Shown here piece after piece: positions 46,803 to 55,289 of a stretch of 55,289 bases of DNA. Below the pieces are notes generated by a model. It was given only the letters and a program-made list of their open reading frames with translations. It had not been told where the DNA came from and did not search any database. Made by a program: the position numbers and the translations under genes. Source of the DNA: a bacterium (lineage in GTDB: Bacteria; Verrucomicrobiota; Verrucomicrobiia; Limisphaerales; JAJXZI01); assembly GCA_021780115.1 (NCBI GenBank), contig JAJXZI010000087.1, positions 1 through 55,289 of the forward strand, given 5' to 3'. Position 1 is the stretch's first letter, and every line of letters starts with the position of its first letter.

Positions 46803-49800
46803 TGGGCAAGCTGACTGCCACTGTCCTACGCCACCGCGCCATGGTGTTGGTCGGCCTGACCGCATTCATCCTGGCCGGGATCAACGCCTACCTGCGCTTG
46901 CCGGTGGAGGCCTATCCCGACGTGACCAATGTTTCGGTGCAGATCATCACCTTGTACCCGGGGCATGCGGCGGAGGAAGTGGAGCGGCTGGTGACCATCC
47001 CGATCGAAAACGTGATGAACGGCATTCCGCAGCGGGTGTCCCTGCGCTCCATTTCGCTGTTCGGCCTGTCCCAGATCACGTTGATCTTTGAGGACGACGC
47101 CGACAAGGCCGCGATCCGCAACCTCGCCAGCCAGTTCCTCAACCAAGTCCCCCTGCCCGCCGGCGCGCAAGCCAGTCTGTCGCCCGACTCAACGCCCATT
47201 GGTGAGATTTTCCGCTACACGCTGAAGGCCCCGGAGGGATTCCCCGCCGTGGAAATCAAGGCGCTCGAGGACTGGGTGGTGGAAAAGCGCTTCCGCATGG
47301 TTCCGGGCATCGTGGACGTCGTGGGCTTTGGCGCGCCGACCAAGCAGTACCAGGTGCTGGTGGACCCGGCCAAGCTCAAGTCCTACAACCTGACGTTGCA
47401 GCAGGTCTTCACGGCGCTGGCTAACGGCAACAACAACGCCGGCGGCTCCTACGTCGAACACGGCTCCGAACTCTACGTGGTGCGCGGCCTGGGTTTCGTA
47501 CGCAACCTGGCCGACATCGGCGCCATCGCCGTGGACACCCGCGGCGGCACGCCCGTCCGCATTAGCGACCTCGGCACGGTTGTCATCGGCCATGCCGTGC
47601 GCCTGGGTCAAGTGGGCAAGACCGTTGCCGCGCAGGACGAGGACGACGTCGCCGAAGGCATCGTCCTGATGCGCCGGGGGGAGAATCCGCTCGCGGTGCT
47701 CCAGCGCGTGGAGAAGATGGCCGACCAGATCAACCAGCGTTACCTGCCTCCTGGCGTCAAGCTTGTCCCGTACTACGACCGGACCGGGCTGACGCACCGC
47801 ACGCTGCACACGGTGCGCAAGAACATGCTCGAGGGCATCAGCCTCGTGCTGCTGGTGCTGACGCTGTTTCTGGGGCTGGGCAACTACCGCTCGGCCTTGG
47901 TGGTGGCGCTGGCGGTGCCGGTGTCGCTTCTGGGCGCCTTCATGCTGCTGGACGTGAGCCGGATTCCCGCGAACCTCATTTCGATGGGGGCGATTGACTT
48001 CGGCATCATCGTGGATTCCTCGGTGGTGGTAATCGAGAACCTGTTGCGTCTGCTGGAGAAGCGCAAAGGCCAATACCATTCGCTGTTCTCCCTCATTGTC
48101 GAGGCGGTGGCGCAGATGGGCCGGCCCATTCTGTTTTCCAAAGCGATCCTGCTGACGGCCTTCATCCCGCTCTACACACTGCAACGCGTCGAGGGCCGCA
48201 TCTTCCGGCCGATGGCGCTGACGCTCACCTTCGCGCTGATCACCGGCACGATTTTCGCCGTGGTGGCCGTGCCCGCGCTGGCCAGCTTCGCCGTCAAGCG
48301 CACCCAGCATGGCGAGGCCTGGATCGTGCGCGGGCTGCTGTGGCTGTATCGCCCGGCGCTGGACTTTGCGCTGCGCTCCCGCGCGGTGGCCCTGGCCGGG
48401 GCGGTGGCGTTGCTGGCCGCGGGCGGCGTCACCTTTCATTTTCTGGGGTCGGAGTTCCTGCCCAAACTCGACGAGGGCGAGTTGTGGGTGCGCACCTTCT
48501 TCCCGCAGTCCATTGCCCCCTCCGAGGCGGCGGCGCTCACCCAGACCGTGCGCAAACGCTTGGCGGCCTTCCCCGAAGTCACTTACGTGGTCAGCCAGTT
48601 GGGCCGCCCGGATGACGGCACCGACATCAACGGGTTCGATGTCACCGAATACAGCGTCGGCCTCAAGCCGCGCGAGCAATGGACCACCGCGCATACCCGG
48701 GACGCTCTGTGCGATGCGATGAAGGCCCGTCTGCGGGACACCCTGCCGGGCGTCGAGACCCAATTCAGCCAATACATCGAGGACAACGTCAACGAAGCCG
48801 TCTCCGGCGTGAAAAGCGAATTGGCGATCAAACTCTATGGAGACGACCTGAACCAGCTCCAGACGCTGGCCGACCGGATCGTGGAGATTATCAAGACCGT
48901 CCCCGGCGCCAAGGACGTCGGCACCGATCTGTTGCTGGGCCAGCCGCAAATCCAGATTGCCGTGGACCGCACCGCGATCGCCCGCTTCGGCCTCTCGGTC
49001 AACGACGTGCAGACCATCATCGCCACCGCGATGGGCGGCCAGGCGGCGACGCAGGTGCTCGAGGGCGAACGCACCTTCGACCTGGTGGTGAAGCTGGCGC
49101 CGCAGTCCGTCGCCGACGTGGACGCCATCCGCAACATCCCGGTGTTCGGCTCCAACGGGGAGCGCCTGACGCTGGGGGCGCTGGCCTCGGTGGAAGTCCA
49201 CCCTGGGTTTGCGCGCGTGGTCCGCGAGGAAAACGAGCGCCGCACCGCCATCAAGCTTTCGGTGCGCGACCGCGACCTCGGCTCCGTCGTGACCGAAGCG
49301 GAACGCAAGGTGGATGCCGCGGTGCCTCTGCCGCCCGGCTACCGGCTGGAGTGGACCGGCTCGTTCGAGAACCAGCAGCGCGCCGAGCGACGCCTGGCCG
49401 TCATCGTGCCGCTGACGCTGCTGGCGATCTTCTTCCTGCTGTTCATCACCTTCAACTCGTCGAAGTTCGCCACGCTGATCCTGATGAACGTGCCGTATTC
49501 CGCGGCCGGCGGCTTGATGGCGCTCCCCCTCGCCGGCCTGAACCTCTCGGTGGCCGCGCTGGTCGGATTCGTCGCCCTGTTCGGCATCTCCATCCAGAAC
49601 AGCGTGATCCTGGTGTCGCGCATTGCCGAGTTGCGGCGCGAAGGGTGCGCGGTGCGGGAAGCAATCACCGAGGGCGCCGCCTCCCGCGTGCGGCCGATGG
49701 TGATGACGGCCTTGATGGCCATGCTGGGCCTGCTGCCCATGGCCCTCTCGACGGGCGTGGGCGCCGAAACCGCGCGGCCGTTCGCGGTGGTCATCATCGG

Positions 49801-49897
49801 CGGACTGATCAGCGACACCGCGCTCACGCTGTTCATTCTGCCGCTGCTCTACCCCCTGTTCGAGCCGGCTCTGGCGAAACCACAGCATGAAGCCTGA
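46799..49897 (+). CDS. czcA: CzcA/CusA-family heavy-metal RND permease (first copy)
   Basis: MMGKLTATVLRHRAMVLVGLTAFILAGINAYLRLPVEAYPDVTNVSVQ; GAIDFGIIVDSSVVVIENLLR; ATGA overlap with the adaptor gene. Confidence 0.92.
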   Translation: MMGKLTATVLRHRAMVLVGLTAFILAGINAYLRLPVEAYPDVTNVSVQIITLYPGHAAEEVERLVTIPIENVMNGIPQRVSLRSISLFGLSQITLIFEDDADKAAIRNLASQFLNQVPLPAGAQASLSPDSTPIGEIFRYTLKAPEGFPAVEIKALEDWVVEKRFRMVPGIVDVVGFGAPTKQYQVLVDPAKLKSYNLTLQQVFTALANGNNNAGGSYVEHGSELYVVRGLGFVRNLADIGAIAVDTRGGTPVRISDLGTVVIGHAVRLGQVGKTVAAQDEDDVAEGIVLMRRGENPLAVLQRVEKMADQINQRYLPPGVKLVPYYDRTGLTHRTLHTVRKNMLEGISLVLLVLTLFLGLGNYRSALVVALAVPVSLLGAFMLLDVSRIPANLISMGAIDFGIIVDSSVVVIENLLRLLEKRKGQYHSLFSLIVEAVAQMGRPILFSKAILLTAFIPLYTLQRVEGRIFRPMALTLTFALITGTIFAVVAVPALASFAVKRTQHGEAWIVRGLLWLYRPALDFALRSRAVALAGAVALLAAGGVTFHFLGSEFLPKLDEGELWVRTFFPQSIAPSEAAALTQTVRKRLAAFPEVTYVVSQLGRPDDGTDINGFDVTEYSVGLKPREQWTTAHTRDALCDAMKARLRDTLPGVETQFSQYIEDNVNEAVSGVKSELAIKLYGDDLNQLQTLADRIVEIIKTVPGAKDVGTDLLLGQPQIQIAVDRTAIARFGLSVNDVQTIIATAMGGQAATQVLEGERTFDLVVKLAPQSVADVDAIRNIPVFGSNGERLTLGALASVEVHPGFARVVREENERRTAIKLSVRDRDLGSVVTEAERKVDAAVPLPPGYRLEWTGSFENQQRAERRLAVIVPLTLLAIFFLLFITFNSSKFATLILMNVPYSAAGGLMALPLAGLNLSVAALVGFVALFGISIQNSVILVSRIAELRREGCAVREAITEGAASRVRPMVMTALMAMLGLLPMALSTGVGAETARPFAVVIIGGLISDTALTLFILPLLYPLFEPALAKPQHEA

Positions 49898-50044
49898 GAC
49901 GGACCAGACCGGGAAGGCACCACGCCGCCGTTGGCCGGCGTGACGGGGCGGTTATTCCACCGACCGGTCACGCGGAGCAGCGATCCAGCAAATTCCGAGA
50001 AGCGCCTCGACTAATCGGTCCCCGCCGCTATCGTCGCCGAAGAC

Positions 50045-53000
50045 ATGATCGGCACGATCACCACCTACACGCTGCGGCATCGGGCGATTATCATCGCGCT
50101 GCTGGCGATTTTTCTCCTGGCGGGCGTCAACGCCTACCTGCGGTTGCCGGTCGAGGCCTTCCCCGATGTCTCGAACATGTCGGTCCAGGTCATCACGTTG
50201 TTCCCCGGCCACGCGGCGGAGGAGGTCGAGCGGCTGGTGACGATCCCCATCGAGAACCAGATGAACAGCGTGCCCAAGCTGGTGGCGCTGCGCTCGATCA
50301 GTCTGTTCGGACTGTCGCAGGTGACGCTGGTCTTCGAGGACGGCGCCGAGCCGGATTACGTCCGCAACCAGGTTTTTCAGTACTTGTCCAACGTGACGCT
50401 GCCGGCGGGCGCGCAGGCCAGCTTGTCGCCCAACGCCACGCCCATCGGCGAAATCTACCGCTACACGCTCAAGGCGCCACGGGGCTACCCGCTGGTGGAG
50501 TTGAAGTCACTGGAAGACTGGGTCGTCGAGCGCAAGTTGCGCACCGTGCCGGGCGTGGTGGACGTGGTGGGCTTCGGCGGGCCAACCAAGCAGTACCAGG
50601 TGCTCGTGGATCCCGCCAAGCTCAAGGCCTACAACCTCTCGCTGGCGCAGGTCTTCACGGCCCTGGCCAACGGCAACCGCAACGCCGGCGGTTCCTACGT
50701 CGAGCACGGCTCGGAGATGTACGTCGTGCGCGGGCTGGGCTTCGTGCGCAACCCGGCGGACATCGGCGCCATCGCGGTGGACAGCCGCAACGGCACCCCG
50801 ATCCGCATCCGCGACCTCGGCGCCGTGCAAATCGGCCACGCGGTGCGCCTGGGCCAGGTGGGGATGTTGTTCAAGCGGCCGGACGGCGCGTTCGACGACG
50901 ACCCGGACGCGGTGCAGGGGATCGTGATCATGCGGCGCGGCGAGAATCCCCGCGCCGTGCTCGATGGCGTTCACGCCATGGTCGGGGAGATCAACGCGCA
51001 CTACCTTCCCGCCGGGGTGCGCATGGTGCCGCACTACGACCGCACCGAGCTGATCCAGCGGACGGTCCACACCGTGCGCAAGAACATGAGCGAAGGCATC
51101 GCGCTGGTGGTGCTGGTGCTGGTCCTGTTCCTCGGCCTGGGCAACTACCGCTGCGCCCTGGTGGTGGCGCTGGCGGTGCCGGTGTCGCTGCTGGGGGCGT
51201 ATCTGTTGCTCGACCTCCAAGGCATCCCGGCCAACCTGATTTCGATGGGCGCGATTGACTTTGGCATCATCGTGGACTCCGCCGTTGTCATCGTCGAAAA
51301 CCTCATCCGCATTCTCCACGAGAAAAAGGAAAAACAGTCCCTGCCTGGCGCGATCGTCCAGGCGGTCGCGGAAATGGGCCGGCCCATCCTGTTTTCCAAG
51401 GCGATTCTGCTGACCGCGTTCATTCCGGTCTATACGTTGCAACGCGTCGAAGGCCGCATCTTCCGGCCGATGGCGCTGACGTTGACCTACGCGCTGATCG
51501 CGGGCACGCTCTTCGCGGTGTTTGTCGTGCCGGCGCTGGTGAGCTTCGCCGCCAAACGCGGCACCCAGGAGGGCGAGGCGTGGATCGTGCGGGCGCTGAT
51601 CCGGATTTACCGGCCGACGCTGGAGTTCGCCCTGAATTTCCGGGTGCTGGTCTTCGTGCTGGCCGGCGCGCTGCTCGTCAGCGGTGGCGTCGCCTACTGC
51701 TTCCTCGGTTCGGAATTCCTGCCCAAGCTCGACGAGGGCGCGTTGTGGGTCCGCATCTTCATGCCCAAATCCATCTCCCCCTCGGAGGCCAGCCGGATCG
51801 TGGACAACGTGCGCCACCGCCTCGCTTCCTTTCCGGAGTCCGAGAACGTGCTCAGCCAACTGGGCCGCCCCGATGACGGCACGGACATCAACGGGTTCGA
51901 TGTCTGCGAGTTCAACGTGAACCTCAAGCCCCGCGCGGAATGGACGACCGCCGCCACGCGCGAGGGGTTGGTCGATGCCATGTCGCGGAACCTCGCCCAG
52001 ATTCCCGGCATTGACTCGCAGTTCAGCCAGTACATCGAGGACAACGTCAACGAAGCGGTCTCGGGCATCAAAAGCGAACTGGCCATCAAGCTCTTCGGCG
52101 AAGACCCGGAGACGCTTCAGAACCTCGCGGACCGGATCGCGGACGTCGTCAGCCGGGTGCCGGGGGCGAAGGACGTGGGCACCGACCAGTTCCTTGGGCA
52201 GCCGCAGATTCAGATCAGCGTGGACCGCGCGGCCATCGCCCGCTACGGCGTGAGCGTGTCCGACGTGGAGCAGATCGTGGAGACCGCCCTGGGCGGCTCG
52301 GCGGCCACGCAGGTGCTCGAAGGCGAGCGCACCTTCGATCTCGTGGTCAAGATCGCGCCCAAGGCCGTCTCCGATCTGGATTCCATCCGCAACATCCCGG
52401 TCTTCGGCGCCAACGGCGAGCGCCTGACGCTGGGCGCGCTCACCCAGGTGGAGGTCCGCTCCGGCCTGGCGCGGATCATGCGTGAAGGCAACGAGCGGCG
52501 CATCGCCATCAAGCTCTCGGTGCGCGGCCGCGACCTCGGCTCGCTGGTCCACGAAGCGGAGGAGAAAGTGAACGCGGCGGTCAAACTGCCCACGGGCTAC
52601 CGGATGGTCTGGACCGGCGCGTTCGAGAACGAGCAGCGCGCGGTCCACCGGCTGGCGGTGATCGTGCCGGTGACCATCTGCGCGATCTTCTTCCTGTTGT
52701 TCACCGCGTTTGACTCCGGCAAGTTCGCCACCCTCATCCTGCTCAACGTGCCGTTCGCCGCCGTCGGGGGCGTTCTCGCGCTGCCCATCGCCGGGCTGGA
52801 CCTGTCGGTCTCGGCGATGGTCGGCTTTATCGCGCTCTTCGGCGTCTCGATCCAGAGTGGCGTGCTGCTGGTCGAGCGGGTGCGCGACTTGCGCCGCCTG
52901 GGCCAACCGCTGCGCGAGGCCGTCGTCGAAGGCGCGGTTTCGCGCGTGCGGCCGGTGATGATGACCTCCCTGATGGCCGCGCTGGGCCTCCTGCCGGCGG

Positions 53001-53140
53001 CGATTTCCAAGGGGGTCGGCGCCGAGACGGCCCGGCCGTTCGCCGTGGTGATCATCGGCGGGCTGGTGACGGCCACGCTGCTGGCGTTGCTGATTTTGCC
53101 GATCCTCTATCCGAGCTTCGAACCGGGGACGGCGGAGTAG
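50045..53140 (+). CDS. czcA: CzcA/CusA-family heavy-metal RND permease (second tandem copy)
   Basis: 1031 aa; colinear with the first copy over the full length; GAIDFGIIVDSAVVIVENLIR. Confidence 0.92.
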   Translation: MIGTITTYTLRHRAIIIALLAIFLLAGVNAYLRLPVEAFPDVSNMSVQVITLFPGHAAEEVERLVTIPIENQMNSVPKLVALRSISLFGLSQVTLVFEDGAEPDYVRNQVFQYLSNVTLPAGAQASLSPNATPIGEIYRYTLKAPRGYPLVELKSLEDWVVERKLRTVPGVVDVVGFGGPTKQYQVLVDPAKLKAYNLSLAQVFTALANGNRNAGGSYVEHGSEMYVVRGLGFVRNPADIGAIAVDSRNGTPIRIRDLGAVQIGHAVRLGQVGMLFKRPDGAFDDDPDAVQGIVIMRRGENPRAVLDGVHAMVGEINAHYLPAGVRMVPHYDRTELIQRTVHTVRKNMSEGIALVVLVLVLFLGLGNYRCALVVALAVPVSLLGAYLLLDLQGIPANLISMGAIDFGIIVDSAVVIVENLIRILHEKKEKQSLPGAIVQAVAEMGRPILFSKAILLTAFIPVYTLQRVEGRIFRPMALTLTYALIAGTLFAVFVVPALVSFAAKRGTQEGEAWIVRALIRIYRPTLEFALNFRVLVFVLAGALLVSGGVAYCFLGSEFLPKLDEGALWVRIFMPKSISPSEASRIVDNVRHRLASFPESENVLSQLGRPDDGTDINGFDVCEFNVNLKPRAEWTTAATREGLVDAMSRNLAQIPGIDSQFSQYIEDNVNEAVSGIKSELAIKLFGEDPETLQNLADRIADVVSRVPGAKDVGTDQFLGQPQIQISVDRAAIARYGVSVSDVEQIVETALGGSAATQVLEGERTFDLVVKIAPKAVSDLDSIRNIPVFGANGERLTLGALTQVEVRSGLARIMREGNERRIAIKLSVRGRDLGSLVHEAEEKVNAAVKLPTGYRMVWTGAFENEQRAVHRLAVIVPVTICAIFFLLFTAFDSGKFATLILLNVPFAAVGGVLALPIAGLDLSVSAMVGFIALFGVSIQSGVLLVERVRDLRRLGQPLREAVVEGAVSRVRPVMMTSLMAALGLLPAAISKGVGAETARPFAVVIIGGLVTATLLALLILPILYPSFEPGTAE

Positions 53141-53361
53141 GGAAACCCGAAATCCGAACTTGGGGGAACCCACGCCGCGGGCGTGTGATATCCGGCGGCC
53201 TGCCGGACAACGCGTTCTCACCGGTCCCAGAAATCCGCCGCCCGGAGTTGAGGCCGCCAACGGGGAACACCGGGTTCGAGGTCTTTATGGCCGTTGACGG
53301 CACGCCATGCTCCGTGCGGGCGGAGGATGAAGGCCTTCATTTGGGAGTTACGTTCTTTGGG

Positions 53362-55289
53362 CTATTCGCCAACACCCCGGCCGCCTCCATACGCATCGTA
53401 AACGTGCTGGTACACCGCCTCGCACTTGGCCTGATAAACCGCTGGCGTATACACCGGCGGCAGCTTGTCCAGCCATTCTTCGATGCATAGCCGCACCGAC
53501 GCCCGCGTCTGTTGCCGCTGCCGCCAATCCAGCACCAGCGCCTTGGCCTTCAAGGTCTGGAGCATGTCCCTGGCAACCTTCTTGACCTGCTTCTCCTCCT
53601 TGGCTGTGATCCCCACGCGGGGTTTGGTCAGGATGTCGAAGATCGCCAGTTCTTCCTCGGTCATCTGCTCGCGCACGTGGCGCTGTTCTTCCTCGTTCAA
53701 CTTCTTGGCGAACTTCAATAGCTCCTCGAAGATGGCCTCCACGTTGGAGGACCCGGCGTTGTACTCGTCAATCAACGCCTGAAACTTCTCCAAGAAGTCC
53801 ACCCGCGTCCGGTTCTGAGCCAGCATGGCCTGTAGCTTGGCGGTGATCGCCGCCCGCAACCGCTCGATCTCCGCCCGCTGGTGGGCCTTCTTAAAAAACT
53901 TCCGCAGCGCCTCGAAATCAATCCGGCTCAGGTCCAGCGGCTTGGCCTCGTCCTTGATCGTATAGCCGCTGGTGCCGACCGATTTGTCCAGCACGCCTTC
54001 GATCTGCTGCATGACCCCGGAGATGTCCACCGGCGGCTGCAAGGCCCGGATCATGTCCGCCAGCGTCATGAACAGGGCGCAGGGCGGCGCAAACTGGCTG
54101 GCTGCGGTATCGGGCAGGATGGCCCGGAAAACCACCGTCGCCCGCCCCGCCAGCGCAAGGAACTGCCGCTTGGAATCATCGGACACCAAGATGGCCTCCC
54201 GCGCATCCTGTAGCGTCTTGACGCGCTCCAGCGCCTTGGTCTGGAGGATCGCGTCCACGTCCACGCCGCGTTGTTTACAGAAGTCCACCGTCTCGGCGAT
54301 GGCCTTCTTGAGCATGGCGATCAGTTTGGTCTTCCTCTCGACCGGCGTCGGCCCGCCACCGCCGCCCGCGCCGCCACCGGCGTAGATCGAGAGCGCCTTC
54401 TGCAAATCGCGGAACACGCCCACGTAATCCACGATCAACCCGTTCACCTTCTCGCCGAACACCCGGTTGGCGCGGGCGATGGTCTGCATCAACGTGTGAT
54501 TCCGCAGCGGCTTGTCGAGGTAGATGGTCGAGCAACTGGGCACGTCGAACCCGGTCATCCACATCGCACACACGAACACGAGCCGGAACGGATCGTCCGG
54601 GTCTTTGAACTTCGTCTCCAAGTCCTCCTTCACCATCCGTCGCCGGTGCGGCGTGATGTCCAAGCCCTTGGCCTTAAAATCGGCGACCTCGTTCTGCGCC
54701 TGCGATAACACCACCGCCATGTCGGTGGTCTTCATCCAGTTCAAGGTATCGAGGATGGCGTCCTGTTCCTCCGGCGTAGCCTTGGCCAGCGACTTTTTCA
54801 GCACGTCTTCGTGCGCGACCCACTGCGCCTTCACTTTGTCGTACATCCGCACCGCCGTCAGCTTGTCGATGCAGACCACCATCGCCTTGCCCTTAAACCC
54901 GCGCCCGGTGAAATGCCGCACGCTGTCCGCCGCGATCTTGTCCAACCGTTCCTCGCGGGTAATCAGGTGGTACTGCTTGCCCAGCACCCTCTCCAGCTTC
55001 CGCTGCTGCTCGTCGTCCAGTTCCGCGTCCTCGATCACCTGGTAAATGTCATCGTTCAACTGCTCGTTGGTCAGTTGTAGCTCAGGGATGCGATTCTCGT
55101 AGAACAGCGGCACCGTCGCGCCGTCGTCCACCGACTGCTTGAAATCGTAAACACTGACGTAATCGCCGAAGACCTCCTTGGTCTTTTCCTCGCCGCTGGT
55201 CATCAACGGGGTGCCGGTGAACCCGATGAACGCCGCCTTGGGCAACGCATCGCGCATGTTCATCGCAAAGATGTCGTACTGGGTGCGGT
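53362..55289 (-). CDS. hsdR: Type I restriction endonuclease subunit R (HsdR), C-terminal part; 5' end beyond the window
   Basis: [10 protein letters not shown], helicase motifs ([55 protein letters not shown]), C-terminal HsdR helical domain. Confidence 0.93.
   Translation of the reverse strand, partial: RTQYDIFAMNMRDALPKAAFIGFTGTPLMTSGEEKTKEVFGDYVSVYDFKQSVDDGATVPLFYENRIPELQLTNEQLNDDIYQVIEDAELDDEQQRKLERVLGKQYHLITREERLDKIAADSVRHFTGRGFKGKAMVVCIDKLTAVRMYDKVKAQWVAHEDVLKKSLAKATPEEQDAILDTLNWMKTTDMAVVLSQAQNEVADFKAKGLDITPHRRRMVKEDLETKFKDPDDPFRLVFVCAMWMTGFDVPSCSTIYLDKPLRNHTLMQTIARANRVFGEKVNGLIVDYVGVFRDLQKALSIYAGGGAGGGGGPTPVERKTKLIAMLKKAIAETVDFCKQRGVDVDAILQTKALERVKTLQDAREAILVSDDSKRQFLALAGRATVVFRAILPDTAASQFAPPCALFMTLADMIRALQPPVDISGVMQQIEGVLDKSVGTSGYTIKDEAKPLDLSRIDFEALRKFFKKAHQRAEIERLRAAITAKLQAMLAQNRTRVDFLEKFQALIDEYNAGSSNVEAIFEELLKFAKKLNEEEQRHVREQMTEEELAIFDILTKPRVGITAKEEKQVKKVARDMLQTLKAKALVLDWRQRQQTRASVRLCIEEWLDKLPPVYTPAVYQAKCEAVYQHVYDAYGGGRGVGE

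Noticed and set aside
47189-49888. 899-aa minus-strand ORF opposite the first RND pump, and the 917-aa ORF at 50507-53260 opposite the second
   Set aside because: Antisense shadow ORFs of strongly coding RND genes; similar His/Arg/Gln-rich compositions and no domain motifs.

Overview
High-GC bacterial chromosome segment with a gene repertoire and C-terminal protein signature suggestive of Verrucomicrobia (inference). Housekeeping or metabolic genes include lptG-like (partial), trpB, tyrS, holA, M48 and M16 peptidases, an MFS transporter, two Gfo/Idh/MocA oxidoreductases, tRNA-Val, and a heavy-metal RND efflux operon with two tandem CzcA-type pumps. They are interleaved with an accessory/defence zone (about 6.3-31.2 kb): a Type II R-M operon, at least five toxin-antitoxin or TA-like modules (PIN/VapC, UPF0175-DUF3368, MNT-HEPN, HigBA), many gene remnants, an IS1380-like remnant, and an HsdR gene at the right edge. 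The main observation is at 14.7-23.4 kb. Fragments of one aldehyde dehydrogenase gene (1-pyrroline-5-carboxylate dehydrogenase, P5CDH/RocA-like) occur at least five times and alternate with different TA modules. Two fragments form 73-bp direct repeats around one TA module. Three ~300-430 bp copies of the gene 3' end separate other TA modules and share the same left boundary; two share the same right breakpoint. It looks like a cassette array with a gene-3'-end repeat and variable TA cargo. A second notable object is a ~3130-aa secreted protein (31802-41191) with seven proprotein-convertase P-domain-like modules. No CRISPR array, rRNA or intact integrase/transposase was seen.
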